Source: an uncultured Prevotella sp.
GTDB lineage: Bacteria > Bacteroidota > Bacteroidia > Bacteroidales > Bacteroidaceae
Direction of reading: 5' to 3'
NCBI GenBank assembly: GCA_934215545.1
Contig: CAKQAD010000002.1
Coordinates: 1-64,000, forward strand
DNA: 64,000 bases
Shown here: positions 8,120 to 18,254 of the stretch, piece by piece
How the letters are laid out: every line of letters starts with the position of its first letter
Position numbering within the stretch: the first letter of the stretch is position 1
Notes under the pieces: model-generated
Told to the model about the DNA's origin: nothing
The model's input: only the letters and a program-made list of their open reading frames with translations
The model's database searches: none
Position numbers and translations under genes: made by a program

Positions 8120-11100
8120 TTGTATATCTTCTTTATCTCGGCGCCACGATAGTAGTGTAGCAAGATGTTGTCGTATTTATAGCCCTTGGCACCCATCACT
8201 GCGGCACCGATCTGACACATGCCTACGCCATGTCCCCAGCCAGCTCCTATGAGATGGAATGTCTGTGGTATGCCGTTTTCGATGTCTTCTTTGTCCACTA
8301 CGAAAGCGCTGCTATACAGATGCGACTCGCTTAAGGCACGGCGTATTTCCAGCTCTTTACCAACGGTGAATGTGTGTTCTGTGCCAACAATCTTCAGTCG
8401 GCTTATGCGTCCGCTTGTACCACGTTCAACTGGCACTATGTCGACAATGTCGCCAAACTCTATTTTCAGTTTATTGGTAAGAAGTTTCTTTATCTGTTCT
8501 TGGGTATATGTCAGGTGCCAGCGATAGAAGTCGGTTGTCTCCTGGTCGTAGTCATTGAGCACCTCCGAGAGTATATGCTTGTCGTTGGTGTTGCAGAATG
8601 ACTTTGGTGTAGTGCGAATCCATTGCTCTGCATTTGCCTCGATGGTGAGGTCGGGCAGTGTGTTGGCTTCAATGTCTTTGCCACTGCATCCATCTTGGCT
8701 GTTCAGCAGGTCGCGTATGCCTACGAGATAAGGTTTTTTGATGTTTTCCCAGCAGTATTGGAATTCCTCTGTCACTCCACCGCAGCACTTGCTGAATCTG
8801 GCATCGCATATTTCGTTGCCGTCCATGAGAATTTGTCCGCGTGTGGCGTTTATGGCCTGCTGCACTTGCGGACTTGTGGCTTTGGTGATGCCCTGATAGC
8901 GTTGGCAATGGTCGTCGGCACACACATCGAAGATGGTATGGTCTTCGCGGTCGTACCATTTAATGAGTTCATCGTCCTTGCGTATGAACGAGAAGAAGCC
9001 GTTGTTGCCTTCGCCTGTCTGTCGTTGGCGTCGTTGCTCAATCTGCGACAGCAGCCAGCTGCGTGATATCACGGCATGCGCCTTGAGCAGTTCGATGCTT
9101 GAGGTGGCGCTCATCTCGCTTGATATTACGCTTTCCAAATACGACTCTACAGGCAGTTCGTTGATGGCACACACCTTGTCGGAGTCGACCACAAGGCGCA
9201 GTGTGCCTAAGAATGTCTGTGTTTCTTTGCGCTCCCAGTGGAAGTTGACGCCTATTGTAACGTCGTGCAGCGAGAATGAGGCATCGTTGGAACCCGGATG
9301 GAAGGTGAGTTCGCGATATTGATTGCCGTTCCACAATATGCCACCCTCATGGAATTCCACAGTCTGTTCGCCATCAATCAAGTTGCCTTTGGCTGTGTAT
9401 GGCTTGTTGAGCGAGAAGCATATTTTCTCCCCACTTACGATGCCTACCGATACCATTGGCTGTTTGCCTGTGAAGTGCATGTCGTTGGCAAATCGGCCTT
9501 CTTCTATGCGGCGTAGCTTATCGATGGCTTCATTGAATTCGTCGATGGGTAGTCCGCACTCCTGAAGTATGGCAAGTGCTTCTTCTGCAGTGATGTTTTT
9601 GAAGTCGTCTTGTCGTGGAGTAACGATAAATCCTGCCATGTCGAGTGCTCCAGGACTCACCAGGCGCTTATTGTCGCCTTCATAAAAGTAGCAGTTAGGG
9701 CGATGATGTTTGCGTGGTATTATCACCGATACAAACTCCTCGCCATCGCACCAAGCCAATATGTTCATCATCGGTTCGGTGTCGCCGCCGTGCATGGGCA
9801 GAGTGGAGTATAGTTGTTTGAACAGCTGTTCGCCGATGGTAGTATCAGTGCATCTGATGGCAAATATAGGCACGGCAAATCCGCGTATGGCAACTATGGC
9901 GTTTTTGTCGTCGCGAGTCACAATGGTGTCGGCATCTCGGCACAATCGTGGCCATTCGGTTTGCAGTGGCAGTGTGCCGCTGGCAATGGCTTGGAAGTGC
10001 ATGTGGTCAGGTGCAGAGGCTCCGCATTTCGGTCCGTTATAGAACACGGTGAGTGTGGGATATGCCTTCAGTAGTTTATACATCTCGCCATAGTTGATGC
10101 CAATGCTTTGTGGGCGATGGTTGTTTAGTGGTATGGTGAAATGTTGTGGCATGATGGGGAAGGGGTTGACAAGCAATGTGAAGTTCTTGTCTACCGCCTT
10201 TGTCATTTGCTCTTTGGGTCGGTTTTGCTCGCACAGGAAACAAGGGCGTTTGGCTATTGTCTTATTGTCGATGCTTGCTCCAGTAGACACTATTCGTGCA
10301 GGGTTGTACTGCAGTTTGAGGCTTATTTCGCCACATGTCAGTTCGCGTATTTTGGCATTCTGCAGTTCGCGGAAGTGCTGGCGTGCAGCATTCCACACCT
10401 CTAACTGTCTGTTGAAGAAGCGTTGTAGCGAATTGTCTGATGAGGTGTCGGCCTTGCCTTGTGCCAACTGTTGGCGTGCAGAAATCTCAAGGGTGCGCAG
10501 ACGATCTTTGTAAAGATTGTTGGCATTTTGTTTTTCGATGCTTAGTGCGGCATCGCTGTTGCCGTCCCATCGGCGGCACAGATACAGTTCGTCATAAATT
10601 CTGCCTATGCGATGCTTGCGGCTGAATGCAAGTCCGAGGGCATAGTCTTCGCCATAACTTGTATTTGGAAATTTTATTTGTCGCAGGATTGGGGTGAAGA
10701 ATGCTCTTGGTGCTCCCAATCCGTTAATGCGCAGTGCGTTGTTTGGACCATTCTTCTCGGTCCATTCCTTATGGTCGATTAGTCCTGGAGGCAATGTCTC
10801 AAGGTTGAAGTTGCACATTCTGTAAGCACCAATAATCATTGCTGCACCCTGTTTGTGAAACTCGTCGACGATGCGTTGTAGTGTGTTGGGTGTTGAGTAT
10901 AGGTCGTCGCTGTCGAGTTGCACTGCAAAGCGTCCGCATCGCACATCGTCGATGGCAGTGTTCCAACATCCGCCTATGCCAAGGTCGGTGCGTTGTGGAA
11001 TGATGTGTATAAGACGGTTGTCGGTGGCAGCAATCTCCTTTAGAATGTCGGTGGTTCCGTCGGTGGAGTGGTTGTCGACCACGATGACGTTGTATTTGAA

Positions 11101-11928
11101 TGTTGTCTTCTGTCCGAGTGCAGAATGCACGGCATCAGCTACTGTACGTTCTCTGTTGAATACGGGGATTACAACACTGGCTTCGTAGTTGAAGTCTTGC
11201 TCGCTGAAGTCGGGCTTTTGGTATATCGAAGTATCTACCAAAGCCCCAATCTTCTCGATGTGTTTGGTAGCTACGCGTTCCATCTCCACCTGCACATCGC
11301 GGTTGCTTGGGTTTACATAGTCGAATTGTTTCTCGCCGCTCTTTCTTAGGTCGGTTTCTATCTGTGTATACAGGAATTCGTTGATGTGCAGTATCTCTGC
11401 TTTTCGGCTTATGAACAGTCTGAGATCGTAGAGTGCTGCCCATTGATATTTGCAATCTGATTGTTTGTCGGCATAGGCATGCAACAGGTCGGAGCGTATA
11501 AGCAAGAGTTGTCCGAAGTCGAAGTCGTTGCGTATGCTACCTTTCTGATAGTCGATGCGTGGATGGCGTTCAATGCTGCCGTTTTTGTTTTCAAAACTAT
11601 CGGAATATACCAGTCCGGCATTGCTGTCGGTAGCCACACATAGCAGTCTTTCGAGTGCATGTAGTCCAAACTCGAATGGTGTGGTGGCGGTGCTCAACAG
11701 CACATATTCGGCATCGGTATGCTTTTCTATAGCGAGCAAGGTGTCGGTAGACAGCAGGTCGTCGACAACAATCACGTTGCAGTCGTTGGCATAATTGTCG
11801 TTACATTCGGTGTTTGTTGTAAGAATGTTTATATGTTGTATTGTTTTGCTTTGTCGTAGTGTCTGCAGTGTATTTTCTATTTGGTCAGTATCGCTGCATG
11901 GCAGAAAGCAGTCTATTTTTTCTCTCAT
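8116..11928 (-). CDS. Fusion protein: glycosyltransferase 2 + DUF4922 (HIT-like) + SpoIID/LytB
   Basis: A 1270-residue multidomain protein. Residues 1-240 look like a degenerate GT-A fold ([21 protein letters not shown]). Residues 248-480 are a canonical family-2 glycosyltransferase ([25 protein letters not shown] at 337-342, YGEDYALG). Residues about 550-810 form a DUF4922-type region with [11 protein letters not shown] and [11 protein letters not shown]; the HxHxQ at 642-646 resembles the active site of GalT/Ap4A-phosphorylase branches of the HIT superfamily. Residues 825-1270 are SpoIID/LytB ([17 protein letters not shown] at 924, [27 protein letters not shown] at 1228). No signal peptide or membrane helix is visible, which is odd because SpoIID proteins usually act outside the cytoplasm. 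It leads an operon with two AmpG-like permeases. The role is unproven. Confidence 0.88.
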   Translation of the reverse strand: MREKIDCFLPCSDTDQIENTLQTLRQSKTIQHINILTTNTECNDNYANDCNVIVVDDLLSTDTLLAIEKHTDAEYVLLSTATTPFEFGLHALERLLCVATDSNAGLVYSDSFENKNGSIERHPRIDYQKGSIRNDFDFGQLLLIRSDLLHAYADKQSDCKYQWAALYDLRLFISRKAEILHINEFLYTQIETDLRKSGEKQFDYVNPSNRDVQVEMERVATKHIEKIGALVDTSIYQKPDFSEQDFNYEASVVIPVFNRERTVADAVHSALGQKTTFKYNVIVVDNHSTDGTTDILKEIAATDNRLIHIIPQRTDLGIGGCWNTAIDDVRCGRFAVQLDSDDLYSTPNTLQRIVDEFHKQGAAMIIGAYRMCNFNLETLPPGLIDHKEWTEKNGPNNALRINGLGAPRAFFTPILRQIKFPNTSYGEDYALGLAFSRKHRIGRIYDELYLCRRWDGNSDAALSIEKQNANNLYKDRLRTLEISARQQLAQGKADTSSDNSLQRFFNRQLEVWNAARQHFRELQNAKIRELTCGEISLKLQYNPARIVSTGASIDNKTIAKRPCFLCEQNRPKEQMTKAVDKNFTLLVNPFPIMPQHFTIPLNNHRPQSIGINYGEMYKLLKAYPTLTVFYNGPKCGASAPDHMHFQAIASGTLPLQTEWPRLCRDADTIVTRDDKNAIVAIRGFAVPIFAIRCTDTTIGEQLFKQLYSTLPMHGGDTEPMMNILAWCDGEEFVSVIIPRKHHRPNCYFYEGDNKRLVSPGALDMAGFIVTPRQDDFKNITAEEALAILQECGLPIDEFNEAIDKLRRIEEGRFANDMHFTGKQPMVSVGIVSGEKICFSLNKPYTAKGNLIDGEQTVEFHEGGILWNGNQYRELTFHPGSNDASFSLHDVTIGVNFHWERKETQTFLGTLRLVVDSDKVCAINELPVESYLESVISSEMSATSSIELLKAHAVISRSWLLSQIEQRRQRQTGEGNNGFFSFIRKDDELIKWYDREDHTIFDVCADDHCQRYQGITKATSPQVQQAINATRGQILMDGNEICDARFSKCCGGVTEEFQYCWENIKKPYLVGIRDLLNSQDGCSGKDIEANTLPDLTIEANAEQWIRTTPKSFCNTNDKHILSEVLNDYDQETTDFYRWHLTYTQEQIKKLLTNKLKIEFGDIVDIVPVERGTSGRISRLKIVGTEHTFTVGKELEIRRALSESHLYSSAFVVDKEDIENGIPQTFHLIGAGWGHGVGMCQIGAAVMGAKGYKYDNILLHYYRGAEIKKIYK

Positions 11929-11983
11929 TTTGTTATTTCATGTTATGTTCTGTTGTCAGTATAAAATTATTTAAAGTCTCCCA

Positions 11984-11991
11984 CAAAGGTA
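11984..11991 (-). promoter_or_regulatory. Possible -7 box for the GT2-DUF4922-SpoIID operon
   Basis: The minus strand carries TACCTTTG about 55 bases upstream of the start. No clear -33 TTTG is seen at the expected distance, so the call rests on the -7 box alone. Confidence 0.45.
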
Positions 11992-12060
11992 ATAAAAATG
12001 TATTGAATTACAGTTCTTTTTTTTTGTAAACAAAGTAATGGCGGTGTGATTTTTTATTTG

Positions 12061-12068
12061 TACATTTG
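12061..12068 (+). promoter_or_regulatory. Possible -7 box for the phytase-like gene
   Basis: TACATTTG on the plus strand, 36 bases before the ATG at 12104. It fits TAnnTTTG; the -33 element is weak. Confidence 0.45.
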
Positions 12069-12103
12069 TTAATAGTATTAAAACATCAAAGAGATAAGAA
12101 GAA

Positions 12104-13237
12104 ATGTACAGATTTGTTTTGTTTACGATGTGCTTTATGTGCCAATCGATGGTGTTCGGTCAGTCGGCAGATAGTTGGCATGTAGTGAAGGAGTTTGCCC
12201 AACAGCGTTTTCCCGCAACGGTTCCGGCAGGCAACTATAGTGGCATTACGCATATTTGTGATAATGTGTATGCCCTTGTGAGCGACAAGTCCGACTCGGC
12301 TCTTTATTTCAACATGCAGATAGATATCGACCGGAATACGGGCGAGTTGATGTCGGTGAATTACTTGGAGTCGCACGGCGAAGTGGAGGCTCCTGGTCTC
12401 GACCACGAAGGTATTGCCAAGGTGTCCGACAGCAAGTTGGTGATATCGAGTGAGGGCAAGTGTAGGCTGAAGGAATATATGATATCAACCGATAGTATTC
12501 CGACATCTGCTGATGGATTATGGCAGTGGTCGATGCCTCAGGAAGAATTCTGGCCCAACTATTCTTTCGAGTCGCTTGCCTACGATAGTGTGGCGCATCG
12601 GTTGTGGACGGTGAGCGAGAGCACACTGCGTCGTGATGGTGTTGCTGCCACCATACAGAATGGTGAACAGAATGTGTTGAGGCTATTGTCGTTTGACTTA
12701 ACAAATAGGGCTTTGGCACCAATATCTTATTTGTATAAGATGGATGCCCCTACAGCTCGTCGTGTTGGTGGCACTTATGTGATGGGAGTCAGTGAGTTGT
12801 GTGTGCTTCCAGGTGGTTCGTTGCTCGTTCTTGAGCGCGAGGCGTATGTGCCACAGCTTAAGATTGGTGCCTTCTGTCAGTGTAAGTTGTATGTTGTAGA
12901 TGTGTCGTCGGCTGTTTCCTATCCATTTGAAAAGGTCATTACGTCTTCGGCGCCATTTGTGCAGAAGCGTCTGCTCACATCATGGCGCACTCAACTTGGA
13001 CTGTTTCATTGCTCGTGGGCCAACTACGAAGGTATGTGTTTGGCTCCGCAGCTCGACAATGGGCAGCAGGTGTTGCTGCTTGTGTCCGACTCGCAAGACC
13101 AATATGCTGGTGTGCTGAGCGATTGGTTTAAGACAATAGTGCTTGCATGCGATGCGGATGACGCAGAATATCAAGATGGTCGGGTTGCACAACAATCTGA
13201 CGAGGATGTAAAGCAAAATAATGATACTATACAATAA
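12104..13237 (+). CDS. Secreted esterase-like/phytase-like protein
   Basis: A 377-residue protein with a signal peptide (cut after about residue 19, MVFGQ). The rest fits the 'esterase-like activity of phytase' beta-propeller family: LDHEGIAKV, an early acidic-patch segment, FESLAYDSVAHRLWTVSEST, GVSELCVLPGGSLLVLEREA, and NYEGMCLAPQLDNGQQVLLLVSDSQD. These Asp/Glu-rich turns typically bind calcium in the family. The protein is likely periplasmic or surface-exposed. The true substrate is not established for most members, so phosphatase/phytase activity should not be assumed. It stands alone between a leftward operon and the small-RNA candidate. Confidence 0.85.
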   Translation: MYRFVLFTMCFMCQSMVFGQSADSWHVVKEFAQQRFPATVPAGNYSGITHICDNVYALVSDKSDSALYFNMQIDIDRNTGELMSVNYLESHGEVEAPGLDHEGIAKVSDSKLVISSEGKCRLKEYMISTDSIPTSADGLWQWSMPQEEFWPNYSFESLAYDSVAHRLWTVSESTLRRDGVAATIQNGEQNVLRLLSFDLTNRALAPISYLYKMDAPTARRVGGTYVMGVSELCVLPGGSLLVLEREAYVPQLKIGAFCQCKLYVVDVSSAVSYPFEKVITSSAPFVQKRLLTSWRTQLGLFHCSWANYEGMCLAPQLDNGQQVLLLVSDSQDQYAGVLSDWFKTIVLACDADDAEYQDGRVAQQSDEDVKQNNDTIQ

Positions 13238-13289
13238 TGTCTGCTGCTACACCTCCTTGTTGGCATAAGAAATTAACGGATAGATATAT

Positions 13290-13327
13290 TAAAAAAAAAT
13301 TGAGGGCAGTCAATAAACTACCCTCAA
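13290..13327 (-). terminator. Rho-independent terminator of the small-RNA candidate/aroC
   Basis: On the minus strand TTGAGGG and AGT pair with ACT and CCCTCAA around a short loop, followed by a run of nine T. It closes the transcript that begins near 13392 and could also stop read-through from aroC. Confidence 0.85.
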
Positions 13328-13393
13328 CCAACACAAAAACTAAACTAGACTTAACTAAGTTAATCAGAGGCTCTCCCGAGTCCCTAAATTATC
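13292..13393 (-). ncRNA. Candidate intergenic small RNA (about 100 nt)
   Basis: A free-standing unit between convergent genes: a consensus-like promoter at 13399-13427, about 100 bases with no start codon and no open frame of note, then an intrinsic terminator. Internal pairing is visible, including a short palindrome TTAACT-T-AGTTAA (around 13351-13363) and a GC-rich segment GGGACTCGGGAGAGCC near the 5' end. It matches no RNA family I can name. It could instead be an internal promoter with an attenuator. Confidence 0.5.
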
Positions 13394-13398
13394 TGCTG

Positions 13399-13427
13399 CA
13401 AATGTAGCGATTATTTTTCATTCGCAA
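13399..13427 (-). promoter_or_regulatory. Promoter of the small-RNA candidate
   Basis: On the minus strand TTG (13425-13427), an 18-base spacer and TACATTTG (13399-13406). It lies between the aroC stop and the terminator, pointing away from aroC, so it cannot serve that gene. Confidence 0.6.
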
Positions 13428-13487
13428 GCATATTTTTGTCAATAAAAATATTAAATCTTGTGAAATTTACGACAAAAAGAGTCGTAT

Positions 13488-14564
13488 TTACAATTTTCTT
13501 GCATTTTTGAGCATAACATTATCTAATATTGTCATTGCAGCCATTGCTTCAACTATAGGTACAGCGCGTGGCACAACACAAGGATCGTGTCTGCCATGAG
13601 CCTGAAGTGTGGTCTGCTGACCGTTGATGTCGATAGTGTTTTGCTCTTGCATGATTGTTGCCACGGGTTTGAATGCTACGCGGAAGTATATGTCTTCGCC
13701 ATTGCTTATGCCTCCTTGTATGCCTCCACTATGGTTGGATGTAGTGCCAATGCCATTTTTGTTGGCTGTGAAGGCATCGTTTTGCATGCTACCTAAGGTG
13801 TTAACACAGTTGAAACCATCGCCATATTCAAATCCCTTAGCTGCATTGATGCTTAGCATTGCTGCTCCGAGCATGGCATGCAACTTGCCGAATTCAGGTT
13901 CGCCAAGACCAGTGGGGCATCCCTTAATGATGCAAGTTATTATGCCGCCCACGCTGTCGCCTTGCTCTTTAACCTTTTTTATTAGTTGCAGCATTTGCTG
14001 TGCCTTTTCAGGGTCGGGGCAGCGCACCTCGTTGTTGTCGATGTTGCTTAGATCGTAGGCGGAGTAGTTGGCATCTATGCCTACGCCACCTATCTGTGAG
14101 GTATAGGCCGTTATGCTTATGCCCAGCTGTCGTAATGCCTGTTTTGCCAACGCCCCGCCCACGCAGCGGCTTATTGTGATGCGTGCCGATGAGCGTCCGC
14201 CACCGCGATGGTCGCGTATGCCATACTTCTTATAGTATGTATAGTCGGCATGTGATGGTCGGAACACGTTGCGCATTTCGTCGTAGTCGGCAGAGCGCTG
14301 TGAGGTGTTGCGCACAACAAACCCAATGGGGCATCCGGTCGACACTCCCTCGAACACACCGCTAAGCAATTCCACCCTGTCGGCCTCGTTGCGTGCTGAC
14401 ACAATGCTCGATTGTCCGGGGCGTCGACGGTTTAGCTCTTGCTGTATGAAGTCGGTGTCGATGATTATGCCTGCCGGCATACCATCAACCACACCACCAA
14501 TGGCAGTGCCGTGGCTTTCGCCAAAGGTGGTAAGTGTGAATATATTGCCAAATGTATTGCTCAT
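13488..14564 (-). CDS. aroC: Chorismate synthase
   Basis: A 358-residue chorismate synthase: it converts 5-enolpyruvylshikimate 3-phosphate to chorismate using reduced FMN, the last step of the shikimate pathway. It begins with the expected [24 protein letters not shown], includes [14 protein letters not shown], the basic signature [10 protein letters not shown], and near the end [18 protein letters not shown]. Length is standard. It follows the slyD-like gene with a 37-base gap and is likely in the same transcript. A DAHP synthase/chorismate mutase for the same pathway lies at 27.7 kb. Confidence 0.97.
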   Translation of the reverse strand: MSNTFGNIFTLTTFGESHGTAIGGVVDGMPAGIIIDTDFIQQELNRRRPGQSSIVSARNEADRVELLSGVFEGVSTGCPIGFVVRNTSQRSADYDEMRNVFRPSHADYTYYKKYGIRDHRGGGRSSARITISRCVGGALAKQALRQLGISITAYTSQIGGVGIDANYSAYDLSNIDNNEVRCPDPEKAQQMLQLIKKVKEQGDSVGGIITCIIKGCPTGLGEPEFGKLHAMLGAAMLSINAAKGFEYGDGFNCVNTLGSMQNDAFTANKNGIGTTSNHSGGIQGGISNGEDIYFRVAFKPVATIMQEQNTIDINGQQTTLQAHGRHDPCVVPRAVPIVEAMAAMTILDNVMLKNARKL

Positions 14565-14601
14565 GTTCAGGGGCTTTATGGGTTTGTGTTAATGCTGTTG
14601 C

Positions 14602-15249
14602 TTAGTGGCAGTGGCCGCAACCGCCATGCTTGTGGTTGCCACACTCTCCATGCTCATGCTTTCCGCACTCTCCATGCTTGTGGTTGCCACATTCGCCATG
14701 TTCGTGTTCTCCACAACCACCGCAGCTGCCGCAATCGTGACTGCATCCAGAGCCGCCCATGTGGCTGATCATAAACTGAATCTCCTCGTCGGTGGCATCG
14801 CGGTTTTCAAGAATTACACCCTTGAAGTTGAGAGTCTTGCCTGCCAATGGGTGATTGAGGTCAATCTTAACCTTATCGTCGCTGATGCTGAGCACCTTGC
14901 CAGAGAACACGTTGCCATCTTCATTCTTCAGAGGTACGATAGCATCCTGATATATACGCTCGTGGTCGAACTTGCCATCAATGCAGAACATCTCCTTGTC
15001 GAGGTCGAGAATGCGGTTGTCGAAAGCATCACCGAAAGCCTCGTCCTTGCTCAATTCAAAGTCGAACTCGGCATCCTTAGCCATATCTACCACTTTCTCT
15101 TCGAAGCTTTCAAGAGCAGTGCCGAAGCCAGAGATGAAGATGAATGGCTTTTCTGTTGTTGTCTCTTCAACCAATTCCTTGTTGCCCTCGTTGTCGATGG
15201 CATAAAGTTTATAGTTGGCTGCGATAAACTTGTTTTTCTTTTCTTCCAT
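14602..15249 (-). CDS. SlyD-like FKBP peptidyl-prolyl isomerase with metal-binding tail
   Basis: A 215-residue cytoplasmic FKBP-type isomerase. Residues 1-75 and 125-160 form the FKBP part (FIFISGFGTALESFEEKV, SKDEAFGDAFDNRILDLD) with the inserted chaperone (IF) domain between, as in SlyD. The last 50 residues are a Cys/His tail made of an 8-residue unit (HGECGNHK or HGECGKHE) repeated about four times and ending GGCGHCH. In SlyD such tails bind nickel and other metals and help hydrogenase maturation; no hydrogenase genes lie here. It is the first gene before aroC. Confidence 0.93.
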   Translation of the reverse strand: MEEKKNKFIAANYKLYAIDNEGNKELVEETTTEKPFIFISGFGTALESFEEKVVDMAKDAEFDFELSKDEAFGDAFDNRILDLDKEMFCIDGKFDHERIYQDAIVPLKNEDGNVFSGKVLSISDDKVKIDLNHPLAGKTLNFKGVILENRDATDEEIQFMISHMGGSGCSHDCGSCGGCGEHEHGECGNHKHGECGKHEHGECGNHKHGGCGHCH

Positions 15250-15336
15250 TTCTTTTTATGTTATTTTTGTTATTATTGTTCGCTATTGCCGTTGGCAACT
15301 GCATTGTGATGCATCAACCAATGAAGTTTCAAAATG

Positions 15337-15344
15337 CAAAGTTA
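15337..15344 (-). promoter_or_regulatory. Possible -7 box for slyD-like/aroC
   Basis: TAACTTTG on the minus strand, 88 bases upstream of the slyD-like start. The -33 region has only TTTC at roughly the right place. Confidence 0.45.
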
Positions 15345-15436
15345 CTGATATTTTTTCACTGAAACATATCGTTATGTGTAATACTTTAAGTAATTTTACA
15401 ATCATAAAGCCCTAAAACCCGATAAAAGGCATTAAT

Positions 15437-17701
15437 ATGAACAAAACTATTGTAAATAAAATACTTGTCGTTGTTGTCTTTATAGCGATGATGCCCATGA
15501 TGGTGGCTGCGCAACCTCTGCTTTTGGGGCAGGATGTTTCAAAGCTGTCGTCGTCGTTGCAGCATTATGTAGGATGTCCTGTCAAGGAACGTGCCAACAA
15601 AATATCATCATCCGGCAAGGCCGATGCCCGTCCACATGTGTGTGCTTTTGTGCGTGTTGCAGATGCCGATGATTCGCCGCTTGCTGCCAATGGCTGCAAG
15701 GTGCTGGCAAGGATTGGCGACATATTCATTGCCGATGTGCCTACGGCCAGTCTGCGCTCAATGATAGCCGACAGTCGTATTCTGCGTATAGAGGCAGAGC
15801 GTGGCAATGACATTGCTCTCGACTCGATAGCCCACTTTACCAATATAGCCCCTGTTGCCAGTGGTGCGATGTTGCCACAGGCATACACCGGACGTGGAGT
15901 GGTGATGGGTGTGCAGGATGTGGGTTTTGACCTTACACACCCCACATTTCGTGATACACTGGGCAAAGAGTGTCGCATCAGTAGGTTTTGGGACCAGTTG
16001 TCTGCCGACACCGTTGGCAGTAGCATGTATGTAGGTGCGGAATATGTGGGTGCTGAGGCAGTGTTGCACTATGCGCATTCGCGCGATGCAATGAAGATAT
16101 GGCATGGCACACACACGCTGGGCATTGCTGCCGGCAATGGAGCTGGCACTATATATAAAGGTATGGCACCCGAGAGCGAGATATGCTTGGTGAACAATGC
16201 TGTTAACAGCGACCGTGAATTTATTGCCGATGCCGACCTTCCAAAATACACTTATGCAACCGATGTGCTCGGTTTTAAATACATCTTCGACTATGCGCAG
16301 TCCGTAGGAAAACCTTGTGTGGTGTCGTTCAGTGAGGGCTCGCCCGACGATTTGAGTGGCGACACGCAACTGTTTCGTGAGGCACTGGCAGCACTCGTTG
16401 GTCCAGGACGCATACTGGTGTCGTCGGCAGGCAACAACGGAATGCTGTTAAACCATGTACATAAACCAGCCGATCGCCCTTCGGCAGGCACTTTCATTAT
16501 CGATGCCAATGGGGTGGCGTGTGTGGTGGCAAAGAGCCGTGCACAATTTCAGTTGCGCACTACTATTTATAATGTAGAGAAATGCCTTTCAGCATCGCCA
16601 CGATTAACCATCGCTGACGGCAACAAGGCTGTGTTTTGCGTAAATAGCAACGATGTGCAACTTGCCGAAGGGTCAGTGCTCAGCGACACACTTGTGGTTG
16701 ATGGCGACAGCATAGTGCAAACACTTCATGCCTATGCCTCGTGCTACGACGCTTCGGAACTTGTGGTCAGTGTAGATATTGAAGGATGTCTCACCAATCA
16801 GCATGCCACATCGGTAGAAGTGGTTGGCGATGGTGCCGCCGCTGATATGTTCAGAATAGCCGGCTATATGCAGTGCAACAAAATCAATGCTGCCGTGGCA
16901 GATGCCGATGCCGCCTATGGCATTTTGGCACCATCGGGTTTTGAGAGTGTGATATGTGTTGGTGGCACCGCCTGCCGTCCTAAATATGTTAATGTTGAAG
17001 GCAAAGAAGTGGTGCAACCTTGGGGAGCAAGCGGACAGTATGGCTCCTATTCTTCGGTGGGACCAGCCCTTAGCGGTGTGTCGAAACCCAATGTCATGGC
17101 ACCTGGAGCCAACATTATATCATCGATGAGTAGCTATTACATGGCTGCCAATCCTAACGACAATGCAGCACTTGTGTCGACAACTGCCTTTGAAGGCCGC
17201 ACCTACGGATGGCTCGCTGCAGGCGGCACTTCGATGTCGGCACCTGCGGTGGCTGGCATCATTGCCCTGTGGTTGCAAGCCAACCCTATGCTTACACCCG
17301 ACGATGTGATGGCTGTGTTTAAACACACCTGCCGTCCGTGTGGCGACTATGGCGATGCAACACCTTCTTATTGTGGCTATGGTGCTATTGATGCCTATGC
17401 CGGGCTCATTCATATCCTCGGACTCTCTGATGTGAAAGCCTTGCAACACTCTGCACAAGGCAGTTTTAGTGTAGCCATCACCACTAATCGTCTGTTAACA
17501 ATACGTTTTGTCAAGCCACTTGAGCATGACGCACAATTGAACATATATTCTACTGATGGCAGGCTTTGCCTTTCTGAGTGTCTGATGCAGGGTGGCAATG
17601 CCTACGATGTTAGTCTGTCGTCATTACCCGTAGGCGTATATGCCGTAGCTGTAGAAGGTAGAGAAGTAAAAGGTGGCACCCTTGTCCGTTTGGGACAATA
17701 A
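15437..17701 (+). CDS. Secreted S8 (subtilisin-like) serine protease with C-terminal sorting domain
   Basis: A 754-residue protease with a signal peptide (about 1-25). A prodomain-like region precedes the S8 domain. Catalytic residues are Asp161 (GVQDVGFDLTHP), His223 (WHGTHTLGIAAG) and Ser599 (GGTSMSAPAVAG); the oxyanion Asn is in SSAGNNG. A long insert separates His from Ser (about residues 350-530, beta-rich). The last 75 residues (LNIYSTDGRLCL, LPVGVYAVAV) resemble type IX secretion sorting domains. It should act at the cell surface or outside. It stands alone; nearby genes do not reveal a substrate. Confidence 0.93.
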   Translation: MNKTIVNKILVVVVFIAMMPMMVAAQPLLLGQDVSKLSSSLQHYVGCPVKERANKISSSGKADARPHVCAFVRVADADDSPLAANGCKVLARIGDIFIADVPTASLRSMIADSRILRIEAERGNDIALDSIAHFTNIAPVASGAMLPQAYTGRGVVMGVQDVGFDLTHPTFRDTLGKECRISRFWDQLSADTVGSSMYVGAEYVGAEAVLHYAHSRDAMKIWHGTHTLGIAAGNGAGTIYKGMAPESEICLVNNAVNSDREFIADADLPKYTYATDVLGFKYIFDYAQSVGKPCVVSFSEGSPDDLSGDTQLFREALAALVGPGRILVSSAGNNGMLLNHVHKPADRPSAGTFIIDANGVACVVAKSRAQFQLRTTIYNVEKCLSASPRLTIADGNKAVFCVNSNDVQLAEGSVLSDTLVVDGDSIVQTLHAYASCYDASELVVSVDIEGCLTNQHATSVEVVGDGAAADMFRIAGYMQCNKINAAVADADAAYGILAPSGFESVICVGGTACRPKYVNVEGKEVVQPWGASGQYGSYSSVGPALSGVSKPNVMAPGANIISSMSSYYMAANPNDNAALVSTTAFEGRTYGWLAAGGTSMSAPAVAGIIALWLQANPMLTPDDVMAVFKHTCRPCGDYGDATPSYCGYGAIDAYAGLIHILGLSDVKALQHSAQGSFSVAITTNRLLTIRFVKPLEHDAQLNIYSTDGRLCLSECLMQGGNAYDVSLSSLPVGVYAVAVEGREVKGGTLVRLGQ

Positions 17702-18254
17702 TTTGTCTTTTTTCTTGAATTCAACATGTTTTTGTGCGAGCAAAGACAATATTTGTACTGTTCTTGCCTTCTGAGAATGCGAGTTAAATTAGCATGCAAG
17801 TTGTTGGTGCGTTTTTCTTTAAATATAAGTGCGCAAGTGTTAATGCGTTCATATATAATGTATTGTGGCGGTATTGCATGCAAGTGTGCAATAAATTGAA
17901 TATTCTAATGCTGAAATTAATACCATTCTACATTAAAAAGGAGCCCAATTTTATGTAAAAAGGAGCCCAATTTTTCATAAAAACAAGCCCTGTTTTTGTA
18001 AAAAAGAAGTCCAGTTTTTAAGTTGTCATCGTTTATTATTGATTTTGCAATGCAAATTATGGTGCTTATTTGTGTTTTAATGCCATAAACAGCAATGGAA
18101 AGTATGTGGGGATTTTCTATTTTGCGATTTTCATTTGTAACAATTTGGCTAAATCAAAAAAAATATTTGCATAAGCTTGTTATGGAAAAATAGAACAGCA
18201 ATCATAGTTGAAAAACAACATGACAGAAAGTAACGAAAAAATAATATAAAATGT
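17702..18254. other. AT-rich intergenic stretch without a gene
   Basis: No open frame with coding character was seen. It contains the 22-base tandem array described separately and several poly-A/T tracts. The downstream promoter for nfeD begins at 18255. Confidence 0.6.
17935..18022. repeat. Tandem array: four 22-base degenerate units
   Basis: Four head-to-tail units of exactly 22 bases start at 17935, 17957, 17979 and 18001. Each opens with an A5 tract, then a G/C core (GGAGCCCAA, GGAGCCCAA, CAAGCCCTG, GAAGTCCAG), then a T4-5 tract. The first two units are nearly identical and the last two have drifted. The A-tract/T-tract frame makes each unit weakly self-complementary. Confidence 0.8.

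Noticed and set aside
14605-15309. A 234-residue open frame antisense to slyD-like
   Set aside because: It is the opposite-strand shadow of a well-supported FKBP gene; its Ala/Val/Leu-rich content comes from the repetitive His/Cys tail.
17935-18022. A CRISPR array
   Set aside because: Units are 22 bases with no spacers between identical repeats and no cas genes nearby.
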